Positions 34,061 to 43,253 of a stretch of 64,000 nt of DNA are shown here, piece after piece. A model generated the notes under the pieces. It did not search any database, was not told the origin of the DNA, and worked only from the letters and a program-made list of their open reading frames with translations. The stretch is taken from the NCBI RefSeq assembly GCF_001938565.1, contig NZ_MSYM01000011.1, positions 248,001 through 312,000 of the forward strand, given 5' to 3'. The number at the start of each line of letters is the position of its first letter. Position 1 is the stretch's first letter. A program made the position numbers and the translations under genes. The DNA comes from Rhodoferax antarcticus ANT.BR (GTDB lineage Bacteria > Pseudomonadota > Gammaproteobacteria > Burkholderiales > Burkholderiaceae_C).

Positions 34061-35657
34061 CATTCAACAAGGTGGCATTTACAAGTTGCCGTTTCCCTAC
34101 CCTGACTTGAGCGAAACCAGATATCGCCCTGCGCTGGCCATAACTCCAACCGATAGCGCTGGCGACGCGCGCTTTGTTTTTATAACCACCACCGAGCCCA
34201 CCCCGCCAGCCATGCGGTTGCCCTTGGGCGAGGCAGATTTTGACGGCGAACCGCTAGCCTATAAAAGCTACGTACGGGCAGAGAAAGCCATGCTCTTAAG
34301 CGCCCGTTTGGCTGTTAAAAAACTGGCGCAGCTCACCCCAAAAGCACTGCAAAGCGTATTGCGTCAAATCATCAAAGACGACGTGGCCCATTTTTCAGTG
34401 AGCGCCTACGCCCCAGAGCCGTTCGTTCCGGGTCAGACACCCATCCCCCCTTCCGGCAAGCTGCTTGATGCCGCCGAGCTCAAAAACATGGTGGACGCGT
34501 CGCTAGACGGCTGGCTCACCACCGGTCGTTTCAACGCTGAGTTTGAGAAAAAGCTTGCGGCCTTTATCGGCATCAAGCACCTCATCACCGTCAACTCCGG
34601 CTCATCGGCCAATCTGGTGGCGTTCAGCACCCTGACTTCGCCCAAGCTGGGCGACCGGGCCATTAAAAAAGGCGACGAGGTTATTGGCGTTGCAGCGGGA
34701 TTCCCCACCACCGTCAACCCCATCTTGCAGTTTGGTGCCGTGCCGGTGTTTGTGGACGTGGACCGCCTCACCCACAACATCGACGCCAGCAAGATCGAAG
34801 CGGCCATTGGCCCCAAGACCAAGGCCATCATGCTGGCGCACAGCCTGGGCAACCCGTTCAACCTGGATGTCGTCACGGCCCTGTGCAAAAAATACAACTT
34901 GTGGCTGGTGGAAGACTGCTGTGATGCGCTGGGTACCACCTACCGCGGCCAGATGGTCGGCACCTTTGGCGACATCGCCACCTTGAGCTTTTACCCGGCA
35001 CACCACATCACCATGGGCGAAGGCGGCGCGGTATTTACCAATAACGACGAACTCAAAACCATCGCCGAGAGCTTTCGCGACTGGGGCCGTGACTGCTATT
35101 GCCAGCCGGGCAAAGACAACACCTGCGGCAAACGCTTTTGTCAGCAGCTGGGCGACCTGCCGTACGGCTACGACCACAAATACACCTACAGCCACCTGGG
35201 CTACAACCTCAAGATCACCGACATGCAGGCCGCTTGCGGCTTGGCCCAGCTGGACAAGGCCGCGCAGTTCATCCAGGCCCGCAAAGACAACTACGCCTTC
35301 CTGAAAGAACGCCTGAAAGCCTGTGAAGAATTCGTCAGCCTGCCCGAGCCGACCGAGCATTCCGATCCCTCATGGTTCGGCTTCCCCATAACGCTCAAAG
35401 AAAACTGCCCGGTCACCCGGCTGGATTTGCTGACCTACCTGGACCAAAACAAAGTCGGCACGCGCCTGCTGTTTGCCGGCAACCTGACGCGCCAGCCTTA
35501 CATGATTGGCGCCAACTACCGCATCAGCGGCGACCTGACCAATACCGACAACGTGATGGACAACACTTTCTGGATTGGTGTGCAGCCTGCGCTTACGCCA
35601 GAGATGCTGGACTTTGCGGCGCACAAGATCGAGGTTTTCCTAGGCATTAATTTTTAG
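34053..35657 (+). CDS. rfbH: MazF/PemK-like toxin domain fused to RfbH (CDP-4-keto-6-deoxyglucose 3-dehydrase)
   Basis: This 534-residue single reading frame joins two proteins. Residues 1 to about 100 look like a MazF/PemK endoribonuclease: [40 protein letters not shown] and [12 protein letters not shown]. From about residue 103 ([13 protein letters not shown]) the RfbH protein follows: [36 protein letters not shown] and [19 protein letters not shown]. The usual PLP lysine is replaced by His, as in RfbH. The [2Fe-2S] motif C-x57-C-x1-C-x7-C is exact, ending [11 protein letters not shown]. RfbH removes the 3-hydroxyl via PMP. There is no stop at the junction; GTG codons at 34383 and 34398 could allow separate RfbH. 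Confidence 0.85.
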   Translation: MLDIQQGGIYKLPFPYPDLSETRYRPALAITPTDSAGDARFVFITTTEPTPPAMRLPLGEADFDGEPLAYKSYVRAEKAMLLSARLAVKKLAQLTPKALQSVLRQIIKDDVAHFSVSAYAPEPFVPGQTPIPPSGKLLDAAELKNMVDASLDGWLTTGRFNAEFEKKLAAFIGIKHLITVNSGSSANLVAFSTLTSPKLGDRAIKKGDEVIGVAAGFPTTVNPILQFGAVPVFVDVDRLTHNIDASKIEAAIGPKTKAIMLAHSLGNPFNLDVVTALCKKYNLWLVEDCCDALGTTYRGQMVGTFGDIATLSFYPAHHITMGEGGAVFTNNDELKTIAESFRDWGRDCYCQPGKDNTCGKRFCQQLGDLPYGYDHKYTYSHLGYNLKITDMQAACGLAQLDKAAQFIQARKDNYAFLKERLKACEEFVSLPEPTEHSDPSWFGFPITLKENCPVTRLDLLTYLDQNKVGTRLLFAGNLTRQPYMIGANYRISGDLTNTDNVMDNTFWIGVQPALTPEMLDFAAHKIEVFLGINF

Positions 35658-35677
35658 ATGGATTCAGGAGCAAGGAT

Positions 35678-36787
35678 ATGAGCTATATAAGTCAAAAAGA
35701 CCGGGATTTATTCGAGAATCTTTTTGTTCTAGAGCTCGCCAACAACCATTGGGGTAAGGTTGATCGCGGTCTGAAGATTATTCGTGACCATGCTGCCATA
35801 GTCCGCTACAACAACGTCAAAGCTGCTATCAAGCTGCAATTCCGCGACGTGGATGAGTTCATTCATCCCGAATTCAAGGGCAGCATAGATCACCGTTACA
35901 TCAAAAAGACAGAAGACACCAAGCTGAGCAAGACAGACTTTGCCCGCATGGTCGAAGAAATTCGGTATCTGAGCTGCATCCCAATGGCCACGCCATTTGA
36001 CGAAGCGTCTGTTGACCTTTGCGTCGAATTCGACATGCCGATCATCAAAATCGCCAGTTCAGACATGAATGACTGGGTGCTGATTGAGAAGATTGCCTCT
36101 ACCCGGCGCCCCACCATTGTGTCCACCGGCGGCGCTTCTGAAAAAGACTTGGATGACTTGGTTAGTTTTTATGAAAAACGCGATATCCCGCTTGCCATCA
36201 ATCATTGTGTCTCGCTCTACCCTTCTGAAGATGGCGAGCTTGAATTAGACCAAATTGATTATTTAAAGTCCCGCTATCCCGACCATGTGATTGGTCTTTC
36301 GACCCACGAATACCACGATTGGCAATCGTCCATTTTGATTTCATACGGTAAGGGCGCACGCACTTGGGAGCGGCATATTGACATTGATCACGAGGGCGTT
36401 TCAGTCGCATCTTATTGCTCTCTGCCGCAGCAATGCGACACCTGGTTCAAGGCGTTTCACAAGGCTGCAGAAATGTGCGGTGGTCGTAGTCGGTCCAAGC
36501 GCATCATCTCCAGAAAAGAAGTGGAATATTTGGATGCATTGGTACGCGGCGCCTATGCCAAGCGCAATTTAGAACCGGGTTATGTGTTCACTAAAGAGAG
36601 TTTTGAGCGCGACTTCTATCTTGCAATCCCTTTGCGTAAAGGCCAGTTGTCATGCCGTGAAATCATGAATGGTGAGGTGCTAGCGTCTGCAATTGAGGTC
36701 GATAGCCCTTTGACGATTGATCACTTGAGCGGACCCTACAACCAGAATCCTGGGCTTAAAAGCCTCATTTTGAATCGCGGGCTCTGA
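35678..36787 (+). CDS. NeuB-family (sialic acid synthase-like) protein
   Basis: This 369-residue protein matches the N-acetylneuraminate synthase family, which condenses phosphoenolpyruvate with a sugar. FVLELANNHWGKVDRGLKII replaces the usual EIGVNHNG motif. Later motifs are AIKLQFRDVDEF, ATPFDEASVDLC, PIIKIASSDMNDW, TIVSTGGASEKDLDD and GLSTHEYHDW. A C-terminal SAF-like stretch (FYLAIPLRKGQLSCREIMNG) is present. Its substrate is unknown; no neuA or neuC partner is nearby. It starts 20 bases after rfbH behind a good AGGAG site. Confidence 0.8.
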   Translation: MSYISQKDRDLFENLFVLELANNHWGKVDRGLKIIRDHAAIVRYNNVKAAIKLQFRDVDEFIHPEFKGSIDHRYIKKTEDTKLSKTDFARMVEEIRYLSCIPMATPFDEASVDLCVEFDMPIIKIASSDMNDWVLIEKIASTRRPTIVSTGGASEKDLDDLVSFYEKRDIPLAINHCVSLYPSEDGELELDQIDYLKSRYPDHVIGLSTHEYHDWQSSILISYGKGARTWERHIDIDHEGVSVASYCSLPQQCDTWFKAFHKAAEMCGGRSRSKRIISRKEVEYLDALVRGAYAKRNLEPGYVFTKESFERDFYLAIPLRKGQLSCREIMNGEVLASAIEVDSPLTIDHLSGPYNQNPGLKSLILNRGL

Positions 36788-38590
36788 ATGAAACGTGTTG
36801 CAGAACAGATTGCCGACTGGCTTGTGCGCCAGGGTTTGGAGCAGGTTTTCACCGTCACCGGTGGTGGTGCCATGTTCCTAAACCAAGCCTTAGGTGGTCA
36901 TCCCAGCCTACGCTGTGCGTTCATGCACCATGAGCAGGCTTGTGCCATGGCGGCAGAGGGCTATGCGCGCATTGCGGGCAAGCCCGCCGTGGTCATGCTC
37001 ACCACCGGGCCAGGTTCAATCAATGCTTTAAACGGCGTGTTTGGTGCCTATACTGACTCGATCCCGATGATTGTCATTTCCGGCCAAGTCAAGCGCGAGA
37101 CCTGTCTTGACTTCCATAACCTGCCTGGGCTACGCCAACTTGGCGACCAAGAAGGTCCTACGGTGGCCATGGCGCAGCATCTCTGCAAGCACGCGCAGCT
37201 GATGCGAACGCCCGAAGATCTCATCGAAGCCTTGCCTAAGGCCTATGCGCTGGCGGTATCGGGCCGGCCGGGGCCGGTTTGGATTGACATCCCTTTGGAT
37301 ATTCAGCAAGCCGTAGTTGAACTGCAAATCCCTGACGCTGTCCTACCCGAGCTTATGGCCCAAGATGACTTGGGCGTTGCTTGTGCCGAAATCGCACGTC
37401 GCCTGCAATCGGCCCAGCGCCCGCTGCTGCTAGGCGGTACCGGCGTTCGACTGGCTGGCGCGGTGGATGATTGGGTTGCTCTGGGTGAACTTTGCGGCGT
37501 ACCCATGGCCACGGCATGGACTCACGACCTGATTGCCTCCGACCACCCACTGTTCGCCGGCCGCCCCGGCACTATTGGTACCCGACCAGGAAACTTTGCG
37601 CTACAGGGTTGCGACTTGGTCATCGTAATTGGCTCCAGGCTCAACATTCGCCAGACCAGCTACAACTGGGAAAGCTTCGCCAAGCACGGCTTTGTGGTGC
37701 AGGTGGACATCGACTCAGCCGAGTTGCACAAGCCCGGCGTACAACCGGGTTTGCGGGTGCAATCGGACGCCAAGCGGTTCATCGCTGCACTTGACCAAGC
37801 GTTGGTTAATGTGCAACTACCCGACTTCAGTCCTTGGCAAAATTTCGTGCGTGGCCTGAACAAGCGGTTCGACCCGCGCCAAGAGCACCCATTTGTAGAA
37901 GGTGCGCCACTGAACCCCTATCGGCTGGTGGACCGTGTGTTTCAAAATCTTCGACCTAACGATGTTGTGGCTTGTGGTAATGCCAGCGCTTGCATCCTGC
38001 CGTTCCAGATGGCCCGTCTGCAGCGCGGCAACCGGCTTTTCAGCAATTCCGGCTCAGCGTCCATGGGCTATGACTTACCAGCAGCCATTGGCGCCGCCTG
38101 CGCCGAAAAGGGCCGCCGCGTTATTTGCTTTGCCGGCGATGGCAGCCTACAGATGAACGTACAGGAGTTGCAAACGCTCAAGACCTTGCAGTTGCCGGTC
38201 ATCATCGTCGTGTTGAACAACGCTGGCTACCTGAGCATCTGGCAAACGCACGAGAATTTTTTTGGCCGGGTGATTGGTGCCACGCCAGCCACGGGTGTCG
38301 AGTTCCCCGATTTCGAAGCCTTGGCCAAGGCGTATGGCCTGAAGGCCCACACATTGGAAGGCGAGGGCGCGTTGACGGATATCGACTTGCTGATGCAGCA
38401 AGCCGGGCCCATGCTTCTAAATGTGCACGTCGATCCGCGCCAAGAATTCGTGCCTCGTATCAAATCGCTCGTCGGCGACGACGGCAAGTTCATCACCCCC
38501 GAGCTGGACGATATGCACCCCTTCTTGCCGGTGGAAGAGCGAGACGGCGTGCGCGCTGAGGCTGTAGCTGTGCGGGCAATCAACCGATGA
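36788..38590 (+). CDS. thiamine-diphosphate enzyme, acetolactate synthase/YerE-like
   Basis: This 600-residue protein has all three acetolactate-synthase domains. The N-terminal domain carries the catalytic Glu in HHEQACAMAAEGYARIAGKP, then TTGPGSINALNGVFGAYTDS. The middle domain fits FAD binding (RPLLLGGTGVRL). The C-terminal domain has the thiamine-diphosphate motif GDGSLQMNVQELQTL ending with NN. In Yersinia the homologous-type enzyme YerE transfers a two-carbon unit from pyruvate to CDP-3,6-dideoxy-4-ketoglucose, exactly the RfbH product. That activity is the best inference here. It starts one base after the neuB-like stop. Confidence 0.8.
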   Translation: MKRVAEQIADWLVRQGLEQVFTVTGGGAMFLNQALGGHPSLRCAFMHHEQACAMAAEGYARIAGKPAVVMLTTGPGSINALNGVFGAYTDSIPMIVISGQVKRETCLDFHNLPGLRQLGDQEGPTVAMAQHLCKHAQLMRTPEDLIEALPKAYALAVSGRPGPVWIDIPLDIQQAVVELQIPDAVLPELMAQDDLGVACAEIARRLQSAQRPLLLGGTGVRLAGAVDDWVALGELCGVPMATAWTHDLIASDHPLFAGRPGTIGTRPGNFALQGCDLVIVIGSRLNIRQTSYNWESFAKHGFVVQVDIDSAELHKPGVQPGLRVQSDAKRFIAALDQALVNVQLPDFSPWQNFVRGLNKRFDPRQEHPFVEGAPLNPYRLVDRVFQNLRPNDVVACGNASACILPFQMARLQRGNRLFSNSGSASMGYDLPAAIGAACAEKGRRVICFAGDGSLQMNVQELQTLKTLQLPVIIVVLNNAGYLSIWQTHENFFGRVIGATPATGVEFPDFEALAKAYGLKAHTLEGEGALTDIDLLMQQAGPMLLNVHVDPRQEFVPRIKSLVGDDGKFITPELDDMHPFLPVEERDGVRAEAVAVRAINR

Positions 38591-39684
38591 GCGATTGGGC
38601 TACGTCACTCGCGGCAAGAGTCAAGCCGCTGCGGCCATTGAATGTCGGCGAGTCGGTGTGGATCTTCGGCACTGGGCTCTTCGGCCGCGCTGTGGCCAGC
38701 GCTTGTGTCCAACAGGGCGTGCGTGTCGCTGGTTTTGTGCAAACGCTGCCCGCGCAAAGTGAAGTTGAAGGCCTGCCAGTGCGAGGCTGGAGTCAGCTCA
38801 CCGAGGCAGATCTGGCCATGCCGTTACTCATTGGTATCTACAACCGCGTTATGCCGCTCAATGGCTTGGCGCAGCTGGCTCGCAAAGTTGGCTGCCAGCG
38901 CGTGGTGATGCCCTGGCACATCTATGCTCAATTTGCCTCGCAACTGGGCTGGCGCTACTGGTTGGCTGACCCAGCTTTTTTGTTGCAGAACTTGGACGCT
39001 TTGAGTCGCACCCACGCCCGGTTGGCCGACGACGTCAGCCGTCAGTGCTTTGAACAATTGGTTGCCTTTCGCCTAGGGTTGAACGACGCCTACGCAGGTT
39101 TCACTCACACGGATGCCCAATACTTCAACGAACTGTCCCTGCCGCACCTGAAGCCAGAGGGTCTGAGCTATCTGGACGGTGGTGCCTACAACGGCGACAG
39201 CTTCATTGACCTGCTAGGACATCGTCAAGTGGGGCAAGCTTGGTTGTTCGAGCCCGACAAGGCTAACTTCGCCAAGCTCTGCCAAACCGTGCGTTGGCAC
39301 CACCTGCCGGGGCTTTGTCTGCCCTTGGCGCTGGCCGACTGCTACCGCTTGCTGCGCTTCAACACTGGCTTGGGCGAAGCCGGCAATGTGCACCCTGATG
39401 GCGATGAGGGCATTGCCACCGTGGCCATTGATGAGTTTCTAGCGGGCGCGCAACTTGACTTGCTCAAGCTTGATGTGGAGGGCTCAGAGGTGGCTGCCCT
39501 GCGCGGCGCGGCGCAAACCCTGCGCGACTCACGCCCAGTACTGGCGATATCCGGTTACCACCGGCCCGAAGATCTGTGGGTGATTCCCGACGTGCTAGCG
39601 GAGCTCTGCACAGACTACCGTTTGCACATGCGGCAGCACACGCATAACAGTTTCGATTTGGTTATTTACGCAGTGCCCGCATGA
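38587..39684 (+). CDS. FkbM-family methyltransferase
   Basis: This 365-residue protein has an N-terminal sugar-binding or Rossmann-like part (SVWIFGTGLFGRAVASACVQ) of about 140 residues. An FkbM methyltransferase domain follows, with YLDGGAYNGDSFIDLLG, WLFEPDKANFAKL, VAIDEFLAGAQLDLLKLDVE and GSEVAALRGAAQTLRDSRPV. FkbM enzymes O-methylate sugars or sugar-like groups. It overlaps the TPP gene by four bases. Confidence 0.82.
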   Translation: MSDWATSLAARVKPLRPLNVGESVWIFGTGLFGRAVASACVQQGVRVAGFVQTLPAQSEVEGLPVRGWSQLTEADLAMPLLIGIYNRVMPLNGLAQLARKVGCQRVVMPWHIYAQFASQLGWRYWLADPAFLLQNLDALSRTHARLADDVSRQCFEQLVAFRLGLNDAYAGFTHTDAQYFNELSLPHLKPEGLSYLDGGAYNGDSFIDLLGHRQVGQAWLFEPDKANFAKLCQTVRWHHLPGLCLPLALADCYRLLRFNTGLGEAGNVHPDGDEGIATVAIDEFLAGAQLDLLKLDVEGSEVAALRGAAQTLRDSRPVLAISGYHRPEDLWVIPDVLAELCTDYRLHMRQHTHNSFDLVIYAVPA

Positions 39685-40850
39685 CATCGCAGCACCGTCA
39701 TTGCCCAGTCTGTAACACCGATCAGCCCAAGCTGTTGCTGCATAACCAACTAGCGGCCGTTCACGACTTGGACATGAGCTATCAGGTGGCCCGTTGCGGT
39801 GCCTGCGGTTTTCATTACGCGAGCGACCTGCCACCTGATGCACAGTACGCTGCCTACTATCAAGCGGTGTCCAAGTACGACGCACAAGGTAGCGTATCGG
39901 CGCTGGACCGCCAGCGTATAGCCGCCGCTGTGGCTTTGTGTCAGCGTGCCGGGCTGCCCAAGACAGCCCGCATCGTTGACATTGGGTGCGGCTTTGGCGT
40001 GCTGCTTGCAGCATTGCGCGACGCCGGCTGGTCGCAAGTGCAGGGTATTGACCCAGCCCCACAATCTGCCCAAGTGGCGCTTGCGCTTTTTAACCTCACC
40101 GACATTCGCACTGGCTGGCTGGCGAATGCGGGCGAGGTAATGGACTTGCGTCAAGCAGACCTGGTCTGCCTGATGGCGGTGTTGGAGCACCTGCCCCAGT
40201 TGCACAGCGACTTAGCGCAATTGATCAGTCATATGCGACCAGGGGCCCGTCTATTGCTAGAAGTCCCGGCGCTGGAGGAGTTTCGCGGTGATGCGGGCGA
40301 ACCACTGGGTGAGCTTTCTCTGGAACACATCCAGTTTTTCAGCGTTATTAGCCTGCGCAACCTATTAGGTAGGCTCGGTGCGAAGTTACTGATGCACGAA
40401 GTGTTAACGCTGCCTAGCGTCGGGTCCGGCGCATTGTTTGTGATGGCCGAAGTAGGTCAGGGTGGTGCGACTAGTACGCAACGCGAGGACAGCGCGAGGA
40501 TGGACGCTTACCTTGCCGGATCGACAGTGCGACTGGCCCGGGCACTACAGTGTGTGCCTGATGAGCCCTTCGTGCTCTACGGTGCGGGTTCCCATAGCGC
40601 CCGTCTCATACCAGCGCTGCAACCCGAGCAACGTCAATGCGTGTTGGCAGTGCTGGATGGCAACCGCAACCTGCACGGCAAGCAGTTTGATTCATGGCCT
40701 GTGCAGGCTCCAGAGGCGCTGGTTGACTACCCAGGCGTGCCCGTTCTTATTTCCTCTTACCGCGCCGAAAAGGCCATTGCGCGTGCGCTGGCTGCGCAAT
40801 ATGAGAACCCATTGGTGCTGATGTATGGCGGTGTTAGTGCGGCCGTCTGA
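39681..40850 (+). CDS. class I SAM-dependent methyltransferase with zinc N-terminus (sugar C-methyltransferase type)
   Basis: This 389-residue protein has an N-terminal zinc-binding region HCPVCNTDQPKLLL with CGACGFHY, then the SAM motif IVDIGCGFGVLLAAL and ADLVCLMAVLEHLP. The C-terminal domain (FVLYGAGSHSARLIPAL, then VLAVLDGNRNLHGKQF) matches the C-methyltransferase C-terminal domain of the TylC3/NovU type. It may add a branch methyl to the CDP- or NDP-linked sugar. Four-base overlap with the FkbM gene. Confidence 0.8.
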   Translation: MTSQHRHCPVCNTDQPKLLLHNQLAAVHDLDMSYQVARCGACGFHYASDLPPDAQYAAYYQAVSKYDAQGSVSALDRQRIAAAVALCQRAGLPKTARIVDIGCGFGVLLAALRDAGWSQVQGIDPAPQSAQVALALFNLTDIRTGWLANAGEVMDLRQADLVCLMAVLEHLPQLHSDLAQLISHMRPGARLLLEVPALEEFRGDAGEPLGELSLEHIQFFSVISLRNLLGRLGAKLLMHEVLTLPSVGSGALFVMAEVGQGGATSTQREDSARMDAYLAGSTVRLARALQCVPDEPFVLYGAGSHSARLIPALQPEQRQCVLAVLDGNRNLHGKQFDSWPVQAPEALVDYPGVPVLISSYRAEKAIARALAAQYENPLVLMYGGVSAAV

Positions 40851-41829
40851 TCTAGACGCCCTCGGCTCTCAGCACCATGTGCTTCTTACGGGCGGTACTG
40901 GCTTCTTTGGTCTTGCGCTGCTGCGGCATTTCGCAGCACTTGGCGCTGCTGCGCCGCGTCTGACCGTGCTAAGCCGCGACCCAGCCCGCTTTGCAGCCCA
41001 GCATCCGCAGTTGGCAGGGCGCGCGTGCTGGTTGCAGGGCGACGTGCTGCAGGCACACAAGCTGCCGCGTGGTAAGCGTTTCAGCCACGTCCTTCACGCG
41101 GCTGCTGATTCCACATTGGGGCCGCAGCTGTCGCCGCTGCAGCGCTATGACCAGATCGTCAGCGGCACGCGCCAGATGCTGGACTTCGCACTGGCTTGTG
41201 GCGCCCAGCGTTTTCTGCTGACCAGCAGCGGGGGGGTCTATGGCCGTATGCCGGCTGGAATGGTGACTGTGCCCGAGACGTACCACGGCATGCCCGACCC
41301 GATGGACCCACAACAGGCCTATGGCGTAGCCAAACGAGCTGCAGAACATTTGTGCGCGTTATACGATCAATCAAGCGGGCTAGAGGTAGTGGTAGCGCGG
41401 TGCTTTGCCTTCGTTGGGCCTGATCTACCTTTGAATGTGCACTTTGCTATTGGTAACTTTATTCGTGATGCCTTGCATGGCGACAGGATCACAGTAAGTG
41501 GAGACGGCTCACCATTGCGGTCTTACCTAGACCAAGCTGACTTGGCTAGATGGCTAATGCTGTTGCTGCATAAAGGCGAGGCGGGCGCAGCCTACAACGT
41601 GGGTTCGGATGAGGCTATAAGTATTGCCGAATTAGCCAATTTGGTTCGAGATACTCTAACGCCGGGTAAGTCGGTGGATATCATTGGAGGCTCAAATTTT
41701 GACCATAGTCAGCGCAGCATCTATGTTCCCGATATTCAAAAAATAAAGACTGGGCTGGGTGCCTCTGTTTCCGTCTCACTGCGTGACGCGATCACCCGTG
41801 CTGCGCAGGCGGCCGTGCTTGGCGCTTGA
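40825..41829 (+). CDS. NAD(P)-dependent epimerase/dehydratase (extended SDR)
   Basis: This 334-residue extended SDR has the nucleotide-binding motif VLLTGGTGFFGLALL, HVLHAAADSTLGPQL, LLTSSGGVYGRMP, and YGVAKRAAEHLCALY with the catalytic Tyr-x3-Lys. YNVGSDEAISIAELANLVR is the usual C-terminal region. Its role is likely reduction or epimerisation of the keto-sugar; in a yersiniose-type path it could be the YerF-like reductase. It begins 26 bases inside the preceding gene. Confidence 0.82.
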   Translation: MAVLVRPSDLDALGSQHHVLLTGGTGFFGLALLRHFAALGAAAPRLTVLSRDPARFAAQHPQLAGRACWLQGDVLQAHKLPRGKRFSHVLHAAADSTLGPQLSPLQRYDQIVSGTRQMLDFALACGAQRFLLTSSGGVYGRMPAGMVTVPETYHGMPDPMDPQQAYGVAKRAAEHLCALYDQSSGLEVVVARCFAFVGPDLPLNVHFAIGNFIRDALHGDRITVSGDGSPLRSYLDQADLARWLMLLLHKGEAGAAYNVGSDEAISIAELANLVRDTLTPGKSVDIIGGSNFDHSQRSIYVPDIQKIKTGLGASVSVSLRDAITRAAQAAVLGA

Positions 41830-41839
41830 AAGAGTCGTT

Positions 41840-42496
41840 ATGCCCAGCATCCAGAACGTCATTTTCGACCTCGATGGAACTTTGATCGATAGCTCGGCCA
41901 GCATTCTGGCCTCCTACAACGCTGCCTTCGAGTGTGCAGGTCTTACCCCTGTGCTCGCGCTCACCGCAGACATTATTGGCCCTCCATTGCGACCCACGTT
42001 GCAGATGCTCAGCGGCTCGTCGGATACGGAGCTGCTTAACGGGTTGACCCGGGCGTTCATCGCGCACTACGACAGCACTGGATACAGGTACACAACGGTA
42101 TTCGAAGGTGTTGATGCTTTCCTGCGTGAGCTGGCTGAGGCCGCCGTTCCTCTATTCATCGTCACGAACAAACGAATTGCACCGACCAAGCTCATCTTGG
42201 ATTACTTGGGTTGGGCGGGCCTTTTTCAAGGCGCCTACGCACTGGATTCTTGGGGGTCGCCCTTGCCGTCGAAAGAGGCTGTTATCCGACGAACCATCGA
42301 ACTGCATTCGCTGCAACCCGATGCCACCCTGTATGTCGGGGATCGCGTTGATGATCGATTTGCAGCCGAACAAGCAGGTGTCGCCTTTTTTCTCGTGCCA
42401 TGGGGATATGGGATGTGCTCGCCTACTAATATGGACGAGGTGCAGGACAGTACCTTTGGATGGAAAGCACTACGATTGCATTCGGCTCCCCGTTGA
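41840..42496 (+). CDS. HAD-superfamily phosphatase
   Basis: This 218-residue hydrolase has HAD motif I IFDLDGTLIDSSASIL and motif II in LFIVTNKR. The C-terminal motif YVGDRVDDRFAAEQAGVAFF supplies the acidic pair. Size and cap position suggest a phosphoglycolate-phosphatase-like sugar-phosphate phosphatase. The ATG at 41840 follows GAAAGAG. It is the last gene of the cluster and is convergent with the TylF-type gene, one base apart. Confidence 0.85.
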   Translation: MPSIQNVIFDLDGTLIDSSASILASYNAAFECAGLTPVLALTADIIGPPLRPTLQMLSGSSDTELLNGLTRAFIAHYDSTGYRYTTVFEGVDAFLRELAEAAVPLFIVTNKRIAPTKLILDYLGWAGLFQGAYALDSWGSPLPSKEAVIRRTIELHSLQPDATLYVGDRVDDRFAAEQAGVAFFLVPWGYGMCSPTNMDEVQDSTFGWKALRLHSAPR

Positions 42497-42497
42497 T

Positions 42498-43244
42498 TTA
42501 GTTCGCGAACTTCACGAACACGGCATGACCATTTAGGTTATGCATGAAGCGCAATCCACGGGTATTCCGTAGTTCGTTACATAGCTTGGTGACGCCTTCA
42601 CACCCAAAAAATCCGTAATCGTCGAACACCATTATTGCCCCGACGGATAAGCGTGGTAGACACCAGTCCACAATGTCTTTGCTAGATGAGTAAACGTCCA
42701 CGTCACAGTGAAGCATGGCGATCTTACTGGGAACGATATGTTGCGTGTCGTCCGGAAAGATGCCTTGTAATAAAGTGGTGTTTCCCAGCGAGACAGTTTC
42801 CATGAGATCGGAAACAATATCTCTTGAGGTATCGGAGTGCTCACCGCCCGTGTAGCGGGTGTCTTGCTGTCCCGCTTTAACTACGCCTTTGAATGTGTCG
42901 GCCAGAAATACCTGCTTATCTGGGAAGTCCCTTACGGCACTGGCCAGGATTGCACCGGTGCCACCCCGCCAGACGCCAACTTCCAGCACATCACCCTCAA
43001 CGTCGCCGACTTGTTTCGCAAGCGACCAAAGTTCGTGGCATCTGTAGATATCTACCAGCGTGTGGTTTTTGATTTGCTCGTACAACTTCAAAAAGTCGGG
43101 GTCCATTAACCAAGGGGCATAGGTCGCAAAGGGTAGTACCCGGTGGTGCAGGATGGCGGATCGGTCGTGCTGCCAAGGCGGTTGTGCTCTTAACGTGTTG
43201 TAGGCTGCGACGATTGCTTCATGTGTACGTATGTTGTCGGTCAT
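42498..43244 (-). CDS. TylF/MycF-type sugar O-methyltransferase
   Basis: This 248-residue protein has VEGDVLEVGVWRGGTGAILA (SAM motif), FLADTFKGV, and IAMLHCDVDVYSSSKDIVDW ending LPRLSVGAIMVFDDYG. The Asp residues there bind the metal of TylF-type macrocin O-methyltransferases. It likely methylates a sugar hydroxyl. It follows the SPINDLY gene by nine bases on the same strand, so both are probably one operon downstream of the minus-strand flagellin. Confidence 0.82.
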   Translation of the reverse strand: MTDNIRTHEAIVAAYNTLRAQPPWQHDRSAILHHRVLPFATYAPWLMDPDFLKLYEQIKNHTLVDIYRCHELWSLAKQVGDVEGDVLEVGVWRGGTGAILASAVRDFPDKQVFLADTFKGVVKAGQQDTRYTGGEHSDTSRDIVSDLMETVSLGNTTLLQGIFPDDTQHIVPSKIAMLHCDVDVYSSSKDIVDWCLPRLSVGAIMVFDDYGFFGCEGVTKLCNELRNTRGLRFMHNLNGHAVFVKFAN

Positions 43245-43253
43245 CGATCAGAC

